From Candidatus Binatia bacterium (GTDB lineage: Bacteria; Desulfobacterota; Binatia; HRBIN30): DNA of 64,000 nucleotides. The translations under genes were made by a program, and so were the position numbers. Positions 8,807-16,691 of this stretch are shown here, one piece after another (position 1 is the stretch's first letter; each line of letters starts with the position of its first letter). The notes under the pieces are model-generated. The model was not told the origin of the DNA and did not search any database. It saw only the letters and a program-made list of their open reading frames with translations. Where the stretch lies: NCBI GenBank assembly GCA_026415395.1, contig JAOAHD010000007.1, positions 981,972-1,045,971 on the forward strand, in the 5' to 3' direction.

Positions 8807-10122
8807 GGCCCGTTGTCGCTAGACAAAATGCGCCATGTTTGCGCGGCGAAAACCGCCTCAGCCCAAGTTCCCACCACGGTTCGTCGTACCTCCAGGTACA
8901 CGCGTTCAGCATCAACCAGAGCCAAAATCTCGCCGCTGCCTTCATGGAACGCAACCTGCGCGGCCCGGCGTACGTTCGATGCGGGCTCGATCATTTCTTC
9001 GTGCGCCGAGAGCATCCGCGCCGCCAAAGCGCGCCAGCGGCTTAACACCGCAAATAGCTCGGCGCGCACGCGTTGGGCTGTGGCATCCACCAGCGCGTTG
9101 GCCGCACTCAGTTCTGCCGTCGCTCGCTGCACGTTGCCCCGGTTCGTGTCCAGTACCGGGAGAGGGACAGACACGCCCGTCACCAGCGTGTCACGCGCTG
9201 CGGTGCGTTTGTACCCGGCGGTTATCGCCGGGTCTGGAATGCGGCGGGCTTGTTCCAGATCGAGCGCATGTTGCGCTCGCTCCTTCGCGGCGACACTCGC
9301 CTGATACTCGGGGTGTTTGCGGAGCACCTCTTCTACGATGACCGTGTCTCCAAGAGACGGGGGCGTTTCGAACTGCGGCTTCTCCAGCGTATCGGGGGGA
9401 AGCTGCGGGTCGTCCAGCAACTGACGAAGTTGCTGAAGTGCGATCGCCTCGCTAGCGTGGAGTTCCGTGGCGATTGTACGCAACCGGCCCAGCTCAGCTT
9501 CCAATTTTAACTGCTCCGCCACCGCAAGCTTCCCTTCGCGTACACGCCGCTCGGCAATCGCCCTCAGTGCGGCGATTTCGTGTTCCGACTCCCCAACAAT
9601 CTCCAATTCTTCTCGGAGCCGGAGGACGGCGATGAACTGCTTGGCGGTTTCGAGCGCGAAGTGCTGTCGTAGCGCGCGTGCCTGCTGTTGAGCCAGGTTT
9701 ACCCCAGCCCAAGCAACTGCTTGCCGTGCTGCTCGTTTTCCTCCGAGTTCAACGAGTTGGCTCACAGTAGCGAAGAAATCGAGGTCAGGGTTGTCGGCGC
9801 GCAACTCTGGCGCAAGCCGCCAATTTTCACCGCGCAGCTCGGCTACTGGATTGTGCCAGCGGCTCGCCTGGTACCAACTCGCTTGCGCCGCGGCGACTTG
9901 CTCGGTGGCTGCCCGCACTGCGGGCGACCGCTCGAGCGCACGGGCGATTGCCGAGGAGATGTCCAGAGCCGCTGCCTTTGATAGGGAGAGGTGTGTCAGG
10001 GATAGGAGGAGCACGGCGCGATGCACGACCGCGAGGAGGGGTGTTCGTGAGCTTGCCCGCTGCGAGCGAGCACCGGCAGCACCACAGAGCATCGCCGGTG
10101 GTGGATGTGCGGAGGCGGGCAT
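8803..10122 (-). CDS. czcC: Outer-membrane efflux channel protein, TolC/CzcC family
   Basis: TolC-type channel of the Czc system. It carries two copies of the outer-membrane efflux protein helical repeat, for example ISSAIARALERSPAVRAA near the start and long Ala/Glu/Leu-rich coiled coils. A hydrophobic stretch (RAVLLLSLTHLSLS) before AAALDI looks like a signal peptide. The open frame extends to 10587, but its first 155 residues are low-complexity and lie antisense to the divergent gene, so they were dropped. ATG 10122 is used here; ATG 10092 and GTG 10026 are alternatives, and none has a good Shine-Dalgarno. The start codon at 10122 overlaps that of the divergent gene by two bases, which is odd. 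Confidence 0.88.
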   Translation of the reverse strand: MPASAHPPPAMLCGAAGARSQRASSRTPLLAVVHRAVLLLSLTHLSLSKAAALDISSAIARALERSPAVRAATEQVAAAQASWYQASRWHNPVAELRGENWRLAPELRADNPDLDFFATVSQLVELGGKRAARQAVAWAGVNLAQQQARALRQHFALETAKQFIAVLRLREELEIVGESEHEIAALRAIAERRVREGKLAVAEQLKLEAELGRLRTIATELHASEAIALQQLRQLLDDPQLPPDTLEKPQFETPPSLGDTVIVEEVLRKHPEYQASVAAKERAQHALDLEQARRIPDPAITAGYKRTAARDTLVTGVSVPLPVLDTNRGNVQRATAELSAANALVDATAQRVRAELFAVLSRWRALAARMLSAHEEMIEPASNVRRAAQVAFHEGSGEILALVDAERVYLEVRRTVVGTWAEAVFAAQTWRILSSDNGP

Positions 10123-11197
10123 GGAGCTGAGTCGGACCGGCTGCATAGCGCGCGTCAACCTGGGCGCTTCTACACGAAAAATTTCGGTGGCGGTAGCGTG
10201 CATTTTGGCGTTTGCCTGCGCTCGCAGTGATGCGGTCGAACCAAGCGGACCGCTGGGCCTAAGGAATTTCCAGCCGTTGCGGCAGATTTTTCTGCATCCG
10301 CCGTTTGTTGCGGCGCGCGTGCTCGAGCCGGGACGACTTCGGTTCAGCGTAGAGACGGCTGAGAGCAACGTGATCGCCACGGACCGCGGCGCTGTCGATG
10401 CGCTGCTCAAATTCGAACAAAATCGTACGGCGCTGCGCCTATCGCTCGGGTTGGCTCCAGCCTGGCAAGCCAGTGTGGAGCTGCCGCTACTCTCGCGCTT
10501 TGGCGGTGTGTTGGACCCAGTTATCGACAGCACGGAGGACCTGTTCTCAGCTTTTAACCCGGAGCGGCGGCTGTTCCCAAACAACACATTCGGGGGTTTC
10601 TGGGTGCGACGCCGCGGGCAAGTTTTGTTTCACGGGCCCCGCCAGTACGCCGAGCTGGGTGACGTGTCAGGTGAGGTGCAGCGAGAAGTTTGGAGTGGTG
10701 CGAGTGGTGGTCGACTTGCCGCGCGCTTCGCAATCGAGGCACCAACTGGGCGCTCGAGTGCGGTATGGGGCAGCGGCATTTGGGAAGTGGCCAGTGGGGT
10801 AGCTGGAGACTACCCGTTATGGTCGGACCGCCTGTGGGTGTACGGCAACCTCAACGGTGTGTTCCCCCTGGGAAGGGTAAGCGCGGCACGGCTTGCACTC
10901 GATCCATTTTTACAGCAGACCGTCGCCTTCGAAAGGATGGCCTCGAAGCGTTGGTCGTTCCTTCTGCAACAGGAGTTGTACACGAGCCCCTTTCGGGAGT
11001 TGCACTCCGCAGTTTTGGAGGGAACCATCATCGAGCTCGCGGTGGGGGTGGTGTATCGAGATGGCCCTTGGCGTTGTTGGCTGGGTGGAATCGACAATGT
11101 CAGTGGTGTGGCGCAAGCGGCCGATTTCACCGCGATTGTAGGGTGCGACCTTACGATGCGCCCGCGCTGGAATCGCCGGGTCGATGAGCCGTTGTGA
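10121..11197 (+). CDS. DUF3187-like outer-membrane beta-barrel protein
   Basis: About 358 residues. The ATG at 10121 is chosen over the longer frame (9791) because GGAGG lies 5 bases upstream and a signal peptide follows directly (ISVAVACILAFACA). The mature part begins with a Leu/Pro-rich NFQPLRQIFLHPP segment. It is dominated by alternating aromatic/polar beta-strand-like stretches such as ALRLSLGLAPAWQASVELPL and TFGGFWVRR, resembling DUF3187 proteins that are predicted outer-membrane barrels. The function is unknown. It is divergent from czcC with no intergenic space, and its 3' end overlaps the convergent methyltransferase by 47 bp. A role in metal efflux is possible only by position. 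Confidence 0.8.
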   Translation: MELSRTGCIARVNLGASTRKISVAVACILAFACARSDAVEPSGPLGLRNFQPLRQIFLHPPFVAARVLEPGRLRFSVETAESNVIATDRGAVDALLKFEQNRTALRLSLGLAPAWQASVELPLLSRFGGVLDPVIDSTEDLFSAFNPERRLFPNNTFGGFWVRRRGQVLFHGPRQYAELGDVSGEVQREVWSGASGGRLAARFAIEAPTGRSSAVWGSGIWEVASGVAGDYPLWSDRLWVYGNLNGVFPLGRVSAARLALDPFLQQTVAFERMASKRWSFLLQQELYTSPFRELHSAVLEGTIIELAVGVVYRDGPWRCWLGGIDNVSGVAQAADFTAIVGCDLTMRPRWNRRVDEPL

Positions 11198-12035
11198 GGC
11201 CCTTCCAGCTCTCGAGAAGCTGGGCGCTGCTGCCAGTCTCTAAGGACCGGATTTGTTGAAACCCAGTGTGCCGAAGGATGTAGGTGGCCTGGTCGCATGC
11301 TCGTTCGCCGTGCCTCAGCTTTCGGGAAGGACCAGGCACTTCAACGGCACCAAAGAAGAATACCCCACCGGGGCAGAGACACCGGAAAGTCAGAGAAAAG
11401 AAGCACTCGAGGTCGGCGGAAGTGCTGAACGAAGCGGCGGGGCCAAGGAAGATCGCGACATCGGGTTCCCGTGCCATCAGGAAGCTGGCGGGGTCAAGTC
11501 GATCCCCAATTTGAAATTCCACGTGCCGCCGCGACGCGGACGGTAGTTTGGCGCGTCCAAGGCTTATTTCGTTCGGCTGTCGGCGCAGGCAAAGAAGCGA
11601 GAGGATTTCGCCGCGCTCGATCAGTTTCCAAGCGTAACGACCGCAGCCATAGCCAAAATCGAGGACGAATGTTTCGAGCCCGTAGCTTCTGCGGCGTTGA
11701 CACAGGGCTTCGAGGCGGGCTTCGATCTCGGACTGCACGGCGCGGAGGGCGCGCCAGTGTGGCTGCCGCAAAAACCAGCGCTCGGCCCAGAGCCCGAGGC
11801 GCCCGCTTCCAGTCGGCTGGTTGCTCAACGCATGGTCCACCACTTCGGGGCAGGCGAAGCCACGCGTGTAGGTGAGGTGCCAGCCGTGGCTCAGGCGGGC
11901 GAGGAGTGGGAGCACGAGGTCTAGCCATGCCATACCGCGTCGACGATGGAGCGAGCGCCGGCGCGAAGCAAGCCGAGTTCTGACGGGACTTGTCTTGCTT
12001 TGTGCTGCAAGCTGACGATTTGGTTGCGGCTTCAT
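11151..12035 (-). CDS. Class I SAM-dependent methyltransferase-like protein (Methyltransf_20-type)
   Basis: The frame has 294 residues. It has a GFACPEVVDHALSNQPTG segment and a SAM-binding motif I VLDFGYGCGRYAWKLIE with acidic and glycine positions in place. An ISLGRAKL/VEFQIGDRLDP region follows, then PGGVFFFGAVE near motif post-III. The pattern resembles the PF12147-type putative methyltransferases; the substrate is unknown. The first 34 residues are Arg-rich and may not be translated, in which case the ATG at 11933 (MAWLDLVLPLLARL) is the start. Neither start has a well-spaced Shine-Dalgarno. It is divergent from polA with only 28 bp between the outermost start and polA. Confidence 0.72.
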   Translation of the reverse strand: MKPQPNRQLAAQSKTSPVRTRLASRRRSLHRRRGMAWLDLVLPLLARLSHGWHLTYTRGFACPEVVDHALSNQPTGSGRLGLWAERWFLRQPHWRALRAVQSEIEARLEALCQRRRSYGLETFVLDFGYGCGRYAWKLIERGEILSLLCLRRQPNEISLGRAKLPSASRRHVEFQIGDRLDPASFLMAREPDVAIFLGPAASFSTSADLECFFSLTFRCLCPGGVFFFGAVEVPGPSRKLRHGERACDQATYILRHTGFQQIRSLETGSSAQLLESWKGLTTAHRPGDSSAGAS

Positions 12036-12063
12036 TTACCCGTTTGTTAGCCTCCCAACGCTC

Positions 12064-14658
12064 ATGTCTGATGGCCGCGACACCCTCTATCTCATCGACG
12101 CCCACTCTTACGTGTACCGCGCCTTTTTCGCGCTGCCTCGCTTGACCACGGCTCAGGGCCAACCCGTGCAGGCGGTGTTCGGATTCACCAAGATGTTGTT
12201 GCGCCTGCTGCGAGAGCTGAAGCCGCAGTACGCCGCTGCCGTCTTCGACGCTCCTGGGCAAACTTTCCGTGACGAAATATACGCGGATTACAAGGCCACG
12301 CGGCCGGCTACGCCAGCGGAGTTGGTGTCTCAGCTTCCGTATGTCCGGGAAGTGGCCGAGGGAGCGGGGCTGACTGTGCTGCAAGTGGCGGGCGTCGAGG
12401 CAGATGATGTGATCGGGACGCTCGCTCTGCGGTGGAGCGAGCGCGGCCGGCCGGTGGTGATCGTGAGTGGGGATAAAGATTTACTTCAGCTTGTCAACGA
12501 TTCCATACGGGTGTGGGACACTCTGTTCGACCGTTGGTACGATGCCGCGGCCGTTGAGAAAAAATTTGGCGTTCCCCCTCGCCTCATTCCCGACTTCATC
12601 GCCCTCGTTGGCGACACTGTGGACAATATTCCAGGGGTCAAGGGCATTGGGGAGAAGAGTGCCCAAGCCTTGCTTCGACGCTTGGGTTCGCTGGAGGAAG
12701 TGCTCGAGCGGGCTGCGGAGATCGGTGAGTGGAAGGAGTTGCGCTCCGCTCGCACAGTTGCCCGCGCACTGCTGGAGCAACGCGAGGCTGCGCTGCTGGG
12801 GCGTGAGTTGGCGCAAGTGCGCTGTGGCCTGGAACTGGAGGTCGATGAGGAACAGCTCAAAGTCCGCGCAATGGATGTTCCGCGCTTGCGGCGGTTGTTT
12901 CTTCAGTTGGGGTTCCATTCCCTGCTTCGCGAGTTGCCAGAGCAAGCACAACTGCCAGTGGCCGACTACGCGGTGGCCAGCAATTCGACGGAGGTTTGCA
13001 CTTTCTTGGAGAGCGCCCCGAGTTGCTCGGAGATTGCGCTGGCAACCGTTCAGGAAGGAAGGGAACTGTGCGCAGTGTTAGGCCGGCCCTCGGCGCCAGC
13101 TCTCGTTGTGTGTCCGCCAGTCATGCCGCCACCGCAGGTCCTCGAGGCGGTGCGCGCGCATGCGCCGTCTCGTCTGTTCGCTCATGATTTCAAGCGAGAC
13201 TTGCGGCTCGCCCATGCGGAGCACTGGAATACCGGCGCGGTGTTCGATGCCATGGTGGCGGCCTATTTGTTGGAATGCCCGGTGCCGACATCGTTGTCGG
13301 AGGTGTTGAACTTTTACTTAGGCTACGATTGCGGGCGCTTCCGTGAGAACATCGCGGCTACTGCGGCGGGCGTAGGTGCGTTGCCCGAACTCGCGGCGAC
13401 CCTCTCCGGGGCGTTGACGGATCGCGGGATGCAGAGGCTGTTCGAGGAAGTCGAAGCCCCGTTGGTTGGGGTGCTCGCGCGCATGGAAGCTGCGGGAGTG
13501 CATGTGGACACAGTTGCCCTGCGGGAGGTGGGGGAGGAACTCGAGCGGCGGTTAGTCCGCCTCACGAAAGAAATTTATCAACTAGCGGGCGGGCCCTTTA
13601 ACATCTCCTCGCCCCAGCAGCTCCGGGAGGTGCTCTTCGAGCGATTGCGATTGCCGACACGTGGTTTGCGTCGCGGAAGGACCGGGCTTTCCACGGATGT
13701 GGACGCGTTGTCCAAGTTGGCGGGATTGCACCCTCTTCCCGGAAAGATTCTCGAGTATCGAACGGTGGCGAAGCTCCGCTCCACTTACGTCGAAGGGTTA
13801 CTGGAGGCCGTTGACCCTACGACTGGCCGCTTGCACACCACCTTCAACCAGTGCGTTACCGCAACCGGTCGACTGAGTTCCACGGAGCCTAACCTGCAAA
13901 ATATTCCCGTTCGGGGCGAAGAGGGTGAGTTGGTACGGCGTTGCTTTACCGCCCCACCGGGGCGTCGCTTGGTGGTGGCCGATTACTCGCAGATCGAGCT
14001 GCGGTTGCTCGCGCACCTTTCTGGCGATCCAGTGCTGTGTGCCGCGTTCGAAAAGGGCGAGGATATCCATGCTCGTACAGCAGCCGAGGTGTTTGGGGTC
14101 CCGCCTGCCGCGGTTACGCGAGAGCAGCGCCGCCTGGCGAAGATGATCAACTTCGGGGTGCTGTATGGGATGGGATCCACCTCCTTAGCGAAGGAGCTGG
14201 GCATTTCTGTTGGGGAGGCCCAGCGTTACATCGACCAATATTTCACGCGGTATGCAGGGGTGAGAAGATACTTGGATGAAGTCGTTCAGCACGCTCGGCA
14301 GTGCGGATACGTAGCGACGCTGATGGGTCGCCGTCGTTCGGTACCAGAATTGAGCAGCCCGGATCGAGCCGTTGCGCAGGCAGCGGAACGAATTGCCTTC
14401 AATACGCCGATCCAGGGCTCTGCTGCCGACATTATCAAGCTGGCAATGGTGGAACTGGACCGTTTGATTCCGCGCGAGCGACTTGACGCGACGATGGTCT
14501 TGCAAGTGCACGACGAGCTTGTGTTCGAGGTCGCCGAGGATTGCGTCGAGCAGCTCTGCACCCTGGTGCGGGAAGTCATGCAGGGGGTTGTTGAGTTGCG
14601 GGTGCCGTTGGTTGTGGACCTTGGCGTCGGGGCAAATTGGGCGGAGGCCCATCCCTGA
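12064..14658 (+). CDS. polA: DNA polymerase I (5'-nuclease + family A polymerase, proofreading domain degenerate)
   Basis: The 864-residue protein has a 5'-3' nuclease domain (residues 1-290, with DAPGQTFRDEIYADYKATR and helix-hairpin GDTVDNIPGVKGIGEKSA). A shortened middle domain follows, then a complete polymerase domain. Polymerase motif A is VVADYSQIELRLLAHLSGD (about residue 637), motif B is RRLAKMINFGVLYGMG, and motif C is VHDELVFEV (about residue 815). In the middle domain the exonuclease motif I Asp-x-Glu is absent (EIALATVQEGRE instead) and the motif III Tyr is not recognisable; only FDAMVAAYLL resembles motif II. Proofreading is therefore probably lost, as in Taq-type enzymes. The enzyme serves Okazaki fragment processing and repair. 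Confidence 0.96.
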   Translation: MSDGRDTLYLIDAHSYVYRAFFALPRLTTAQGQPVQAVFGFTKMLLRLLRELKPQYAAAVFDAPGQTFRDEIYADYKATRPATPAELVSQLPYVREVAEGAGLTVLQVAGVEADDVIGTLALRWSERGRPVVIVSGDKDLLQLVNDSIRVWDTLFDRWYDAAAVEKKFGVPPRLIPDFIALVGDTVDNIPGVKGIGEKSAQALLRRLGSLEEVLERAAEIGEWKELRSARTVARALLEQREAALLGRELAQVRCGLELEVDEEQLKVRAMDVPRLRRLFLQLGFHSLLRELPEQAQLPVADYAVASNSTEVCTFLESAPSCSEIALATVQEGRELCAVLGRPSAPALVVCPPVMPPPQVLEAVRAHAPSRLFAHDFKRDLRLAHAEHWNTGAVFDAMVAAYLLECPVPTSLSEVLNFYLGYDCGRFRENIAATAAGVGALPELAATLSGALTDRGMQRLFEEVEAPLVGVLARMEAAGVHVDTVALREVGEELERRLVRLTKEIYQLAGGPFNISSPQQLREVLFERLRLPTRGLRRGRTGLSTDVDALSKLAGLHPLPGKILEYRTVAKLRSTYVEGLLEAVDPTTGRLHTTFNQCVTATGRLSSTEPNLQNIPVRGEEGELVRRCFTAPPGRRLVVADYSQIELRLLAHLSGDPVLCAAFEKGEDIHARTAAEVFGVPPAAVTREQRRLAKMINFGVLYGMGSTSLAKELGISVGEAQRYIDQYFTRYAGVRRYLDEVVQHARQCGYVATLMGRRRSVPELSSPDRAVAQAAERIAFNTPIQGSAADIIKLAMVELDRLIPRERLDATMVLQVHDELVFEVAEDCVEQLCTLVREVMQGVVELRVPLVVDLGVGANWAEAHP

Positions 14659-14687
14659 ATGAATAGAACGCGGCAGGTTCGCGTCAC

Positions 14688-15284
14688 TTGCTGAGTGTTG
14701 CCGTGGAACGAACCGATTCAGAATTGGTGGAGCTGGCCCGCAAGGGCAACAAAGAAGCCTTTCGAGAACTGTTCGAGCGGTACCAAAAGAAAGTCATGTC
14801 GATCGCTCTCGGTATGGTGAACAACCCTGAGGATGCGATGGAGATCGTGCAGGACACGTTTGTGAAGGCCTACGAAAACCTAGAAGGGTTTAAAGGCGAA
14901 TCGAGCTTTTACACTTGGCTATTTCGGATTGCTGTCAACCGCGCAATCGACCTGCGGCGGTACCAGCGCCGCAACCCGACCGTTGGCTTGCAAGAAGAGT
15001 TCGGCATGCCCGATTCGGACGATCCGTACGACGAATTCCTGGGAGACGAAGAAGGCAAGACGGATCCGGTCCGCCAAGCCGAATCTCGCGAGATCGCCAC
15101 CCGCGTGGCGGAAGCCATCGCCGAGTTGACGCCGTATCATCGCGCCGTCATACTCCTACGCGAAGTGGAAGGCCTTTCATACGAGGACATCAGCCGCGTC
15201 ATGCAGTGCTCGAAAGGCACCGTGATGAGCCGCTTACACTACGCACGCAAGAAACTGCAGAGCAAGCTTAAGGACCTTTTGTAA
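14688..15284 (+). CDS. ECF (sigma-E type) RNA polymerase sigma factor
   Basis: This 198-residue protein has region 2 (ARKGNKEAFRELFERYQKK, then NPEDAMEIVQDTFVKAYENL and SSFYTWLFRIAVNRAIDLRR). After an acidic linker comes region 4 (YHRAVILLREVEGLSYEDIS and CSKGTVMSRLHYARKKL), the classic RpoE-like pattern. The longest frame begins with a TTG at 14688; GTG at 14703 is an equally plausible start. It is followed 22 bp later by a membrane zinc-type anti-sigma gene, so the pair should act as a stress-responsive switch. Target promoters cannot be read from the window. Confidence 0.95.
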   Translation: MLSVAVERTDSELVELARKGNKEAFRELFERYQKKVMSIALGMVNNPEDAMEIVQDTFVKAYENLEGFKGESSFYTWLFRIAVNRAIDLRRYQRRNPTVGLQEEFGMPDSDDPYDEFLGDEEGKTDPVRQAESREIATRVAEAIAELTPYHRAVILLREVEGLSYEDISRVMQCSKGTVMSRLHYARKKLQSKLKDLL

Positions 15285-15306
15285 CTTCCCAGAAGGAGTC
15301 AGCCCC

Positions 15307-15870
15307 GTGCCCCTAGAGAAGCCCGAAAAGCTTCAGTGCTCCGATGCGCAGGCGATGTTGGCGCTGTTTGCGGATGGCGAGCTCGACGCGCGGTCGATGC
15401 AAATCGTGGCTACCCACGGGGCCCATTGTCCTGAATGCGACCGAGAGTTGCAGCGCCTAGAGCGCTTACAGGCGATATTGCGGGAGCACGTTGCCGCCAA
15501 GCTCGCGGATGCCCCGACGGAGTGGTTGTGGTCACGCATCGAGGCTCGGCTGCCGGAACGCGCTGAGGCTGTGCCCCGGAGGCAGCAGTGGCTCCAACGG
15601 TTGCGGGAGTTGGCCTGGCAACCGCAGGTGCTGTGGCCTGCCTTCGCGCTGCTTGCAGTTGCCACCATGGCAACGGTGTTGCTGCTCCGTGACGAGCCTC
15701 GGCTCCAGCCCAGTGCGAGCACGCTGGTTGCTGGCCTTGAACCGCCGGCAGTGATCGATTCACTGGAGGCCGATGTAGGCTCCGTAGCCGTGATGGACGA
15801 TTGGCAAAACCACACCACCGTCTTGTGGGTGAGTGAAGAACTGCCGGTCACAGGAGGAACCGAGCCGTGA
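15307..15870 (+). CDS. Membrane-bound zinc-type anti-sigma factor
   Basis: The 187-residue protein starts at a GTG with an AAGGAG Shine-Dalgarno. The N-terminus carries the ZAS zinc motif His-x3-Cys-x2-Cys (His37, Cys41, Cys44 in THGAHCPEC). The acidic helix ALFADGELDAR before it is typical of anti-sigma domains. A single membrane helix (PAFALLAVATMATVLLL, around residues 112-130) precedes a short acidic extracytoplasmic tail. Family knowledge: such proteins hold an ECF sigma factor at the membrane and release it on a signal, often redox. It sits directly behind the sigma gene, and its stop overlaps the next start. Confidence 0.88.
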   Translation: MPLEKPEKLQCSDAQAMLALFADGELDARSMQIVATHGAHCPECDRELQRLERLQAILREHVAAKLADAPTEWLWSRIEARLPERAEAVPRRQQWLQRLRELAWQPQVLWPAFALLAVATMATVLLLRDEPRLQPSASTLVAGLEPPAVIDSLEADVGSVAVMDDWQNHTTVLWVSEELPVTGGTEP

Positions 15871-16358
15871 GCCAGCTGTGTTTGGTTTTGGCGGGTGCTG
15901 CCTGTTACTTGCTGGGTGCAGGCCGTGCGTTAGCCCAGGTGGGGAGTTACAGCCCGGCCGACATGAACCTGCAAGCCGTGCCGGCAGTGGAAGTCCGGAT
16001 TGGAGCCGTGGTGGCGAGCAATTCGGGCCGCAGTTTTGACCCGCGGTTGGTCGCACTTCGACAGCAGTTTCACAGCTTGTTTCCCTATACGTCCTACCAG
16101 CTACTGAAGGAGGAGCGAAAGCGAGTCCCCTGGGGGGGCAAGGCAAGCTTTGAAATCCCTGGGGGGCGGTACGTAGTGGTGATCCCGCGCGAGTTTCGCA
16201 GTGGGCGGGTTGCAATGAAGGTGCTGGTCGTCGAGGGCGCACGCCCAATTATGGACACTTCGCTTGCCCTGCGGAACCACGGAACGTTGTTGGTCGGGGG
16301 GCCGCGCCAAGCCAACGGCGTGCTCATCCTGTCCATCGGGGCGGACACGCTTGACTAA
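15867..16358 (+). CDS. Exported protein of unknown function in sigma/anti-sigma operon
   Basis: 163 residues from a GTG that overlaps the anti-sigma stop by 4 bases. The N-terminus is a signal peptide (LCLVLAGAACYLLGAGRALA, cleavage after ALA-Q). The mature domain contains AVEVRIGAVVASNSGR and SLFPYTSYQLLKEERKRVPW, a beta-rich ERFRSGRVAMKVLVVEG-like stretch and a closing RQANGVLILSIGA. The pattern suggests a small beta-sandwich, but no family was recognised. Its tight coupling suggests it is an envelope partner or target of the sigma/anti-sigma pair; that is inference. Confidence 0.75.
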   Translation: MSQLCLVLAGAACYLLGAGRALAQVGSYSPADMNLQAVPAVEVRIGAVVASNSGRSFDPRLVALRQQFHSLFPYTSYQLLKEERKRVPWGGKASFEIPGGRYVVVIPREFRSGRVAMKVLVVEGARPIMDTSLALRNHGTLLVGGPRQANGVLILSIGADTLD

Positions 16359-16400
16359 CGGAGCCCGCGGGGGCAGTGCGTGAAGTGGGAGGACAACGGT

Positions 16401-16676
16401 GTGACGGAATTTGAACGCTTGCTCCGTCTGCTTGGGGGTGCAACGGAAGCGTGGCTCACTGCGCAGCGCCTTCTGGGCTTCTGGGGGCCCGTCGGGGAGG
16501 CTTCAACTTGGATCACGCCGCTCGTGGCCGTCGCATCGGTATTATCCCTCGCATTGCTCACTGGGATTGCAGCTGCGGCGCTAGCGACTCTTCTCGTTGC
16601 CTTGATGGCGCTCTACTACTTGTTGAGCGAGGTGTTCGGGGTTTCCGTCGAACTGGCCGCTCCATACCACGTTTAA
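16401..16676 (+). CDS. Small membrane protein, unknown function
   Basis: About 91 residues with two hydrophobic segments (WITPLVAVASVLSLALLTGI and AAALATLLVALMALYYLLSE) and a charged N-terminus (TEFERLLRLLGGATEAW). The start is set at GTG 16401 because GGGAGGAC lies 6-8 bases upstream; a GTG at 16380 in the same frame has no such site. It follows the exported unknown gene by about 40 bp and faces the convergent sat gene 15 bp away. It may be the last gene of the sigma operon. No homologous family was recognised. Confidence 0.6.
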   Translation: MTEFERLLRLLGGATEAWLTAQRLLGFWGPVGEASTWITPLVAVASVLSLALLTGIAAAALATLLVALMALYYLLSEVFGVSVELAAPYHV

Positions 16677-16691
16677 GCTCTCGTTTTCGAA

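Noticed and set aside
10123-10587. N-terminal extension of the czcC frame
   Set aside because: It is low-complexity and antisense to the DUF3187-like gene, which has its own Shine-Dalgarno and signal peptide.
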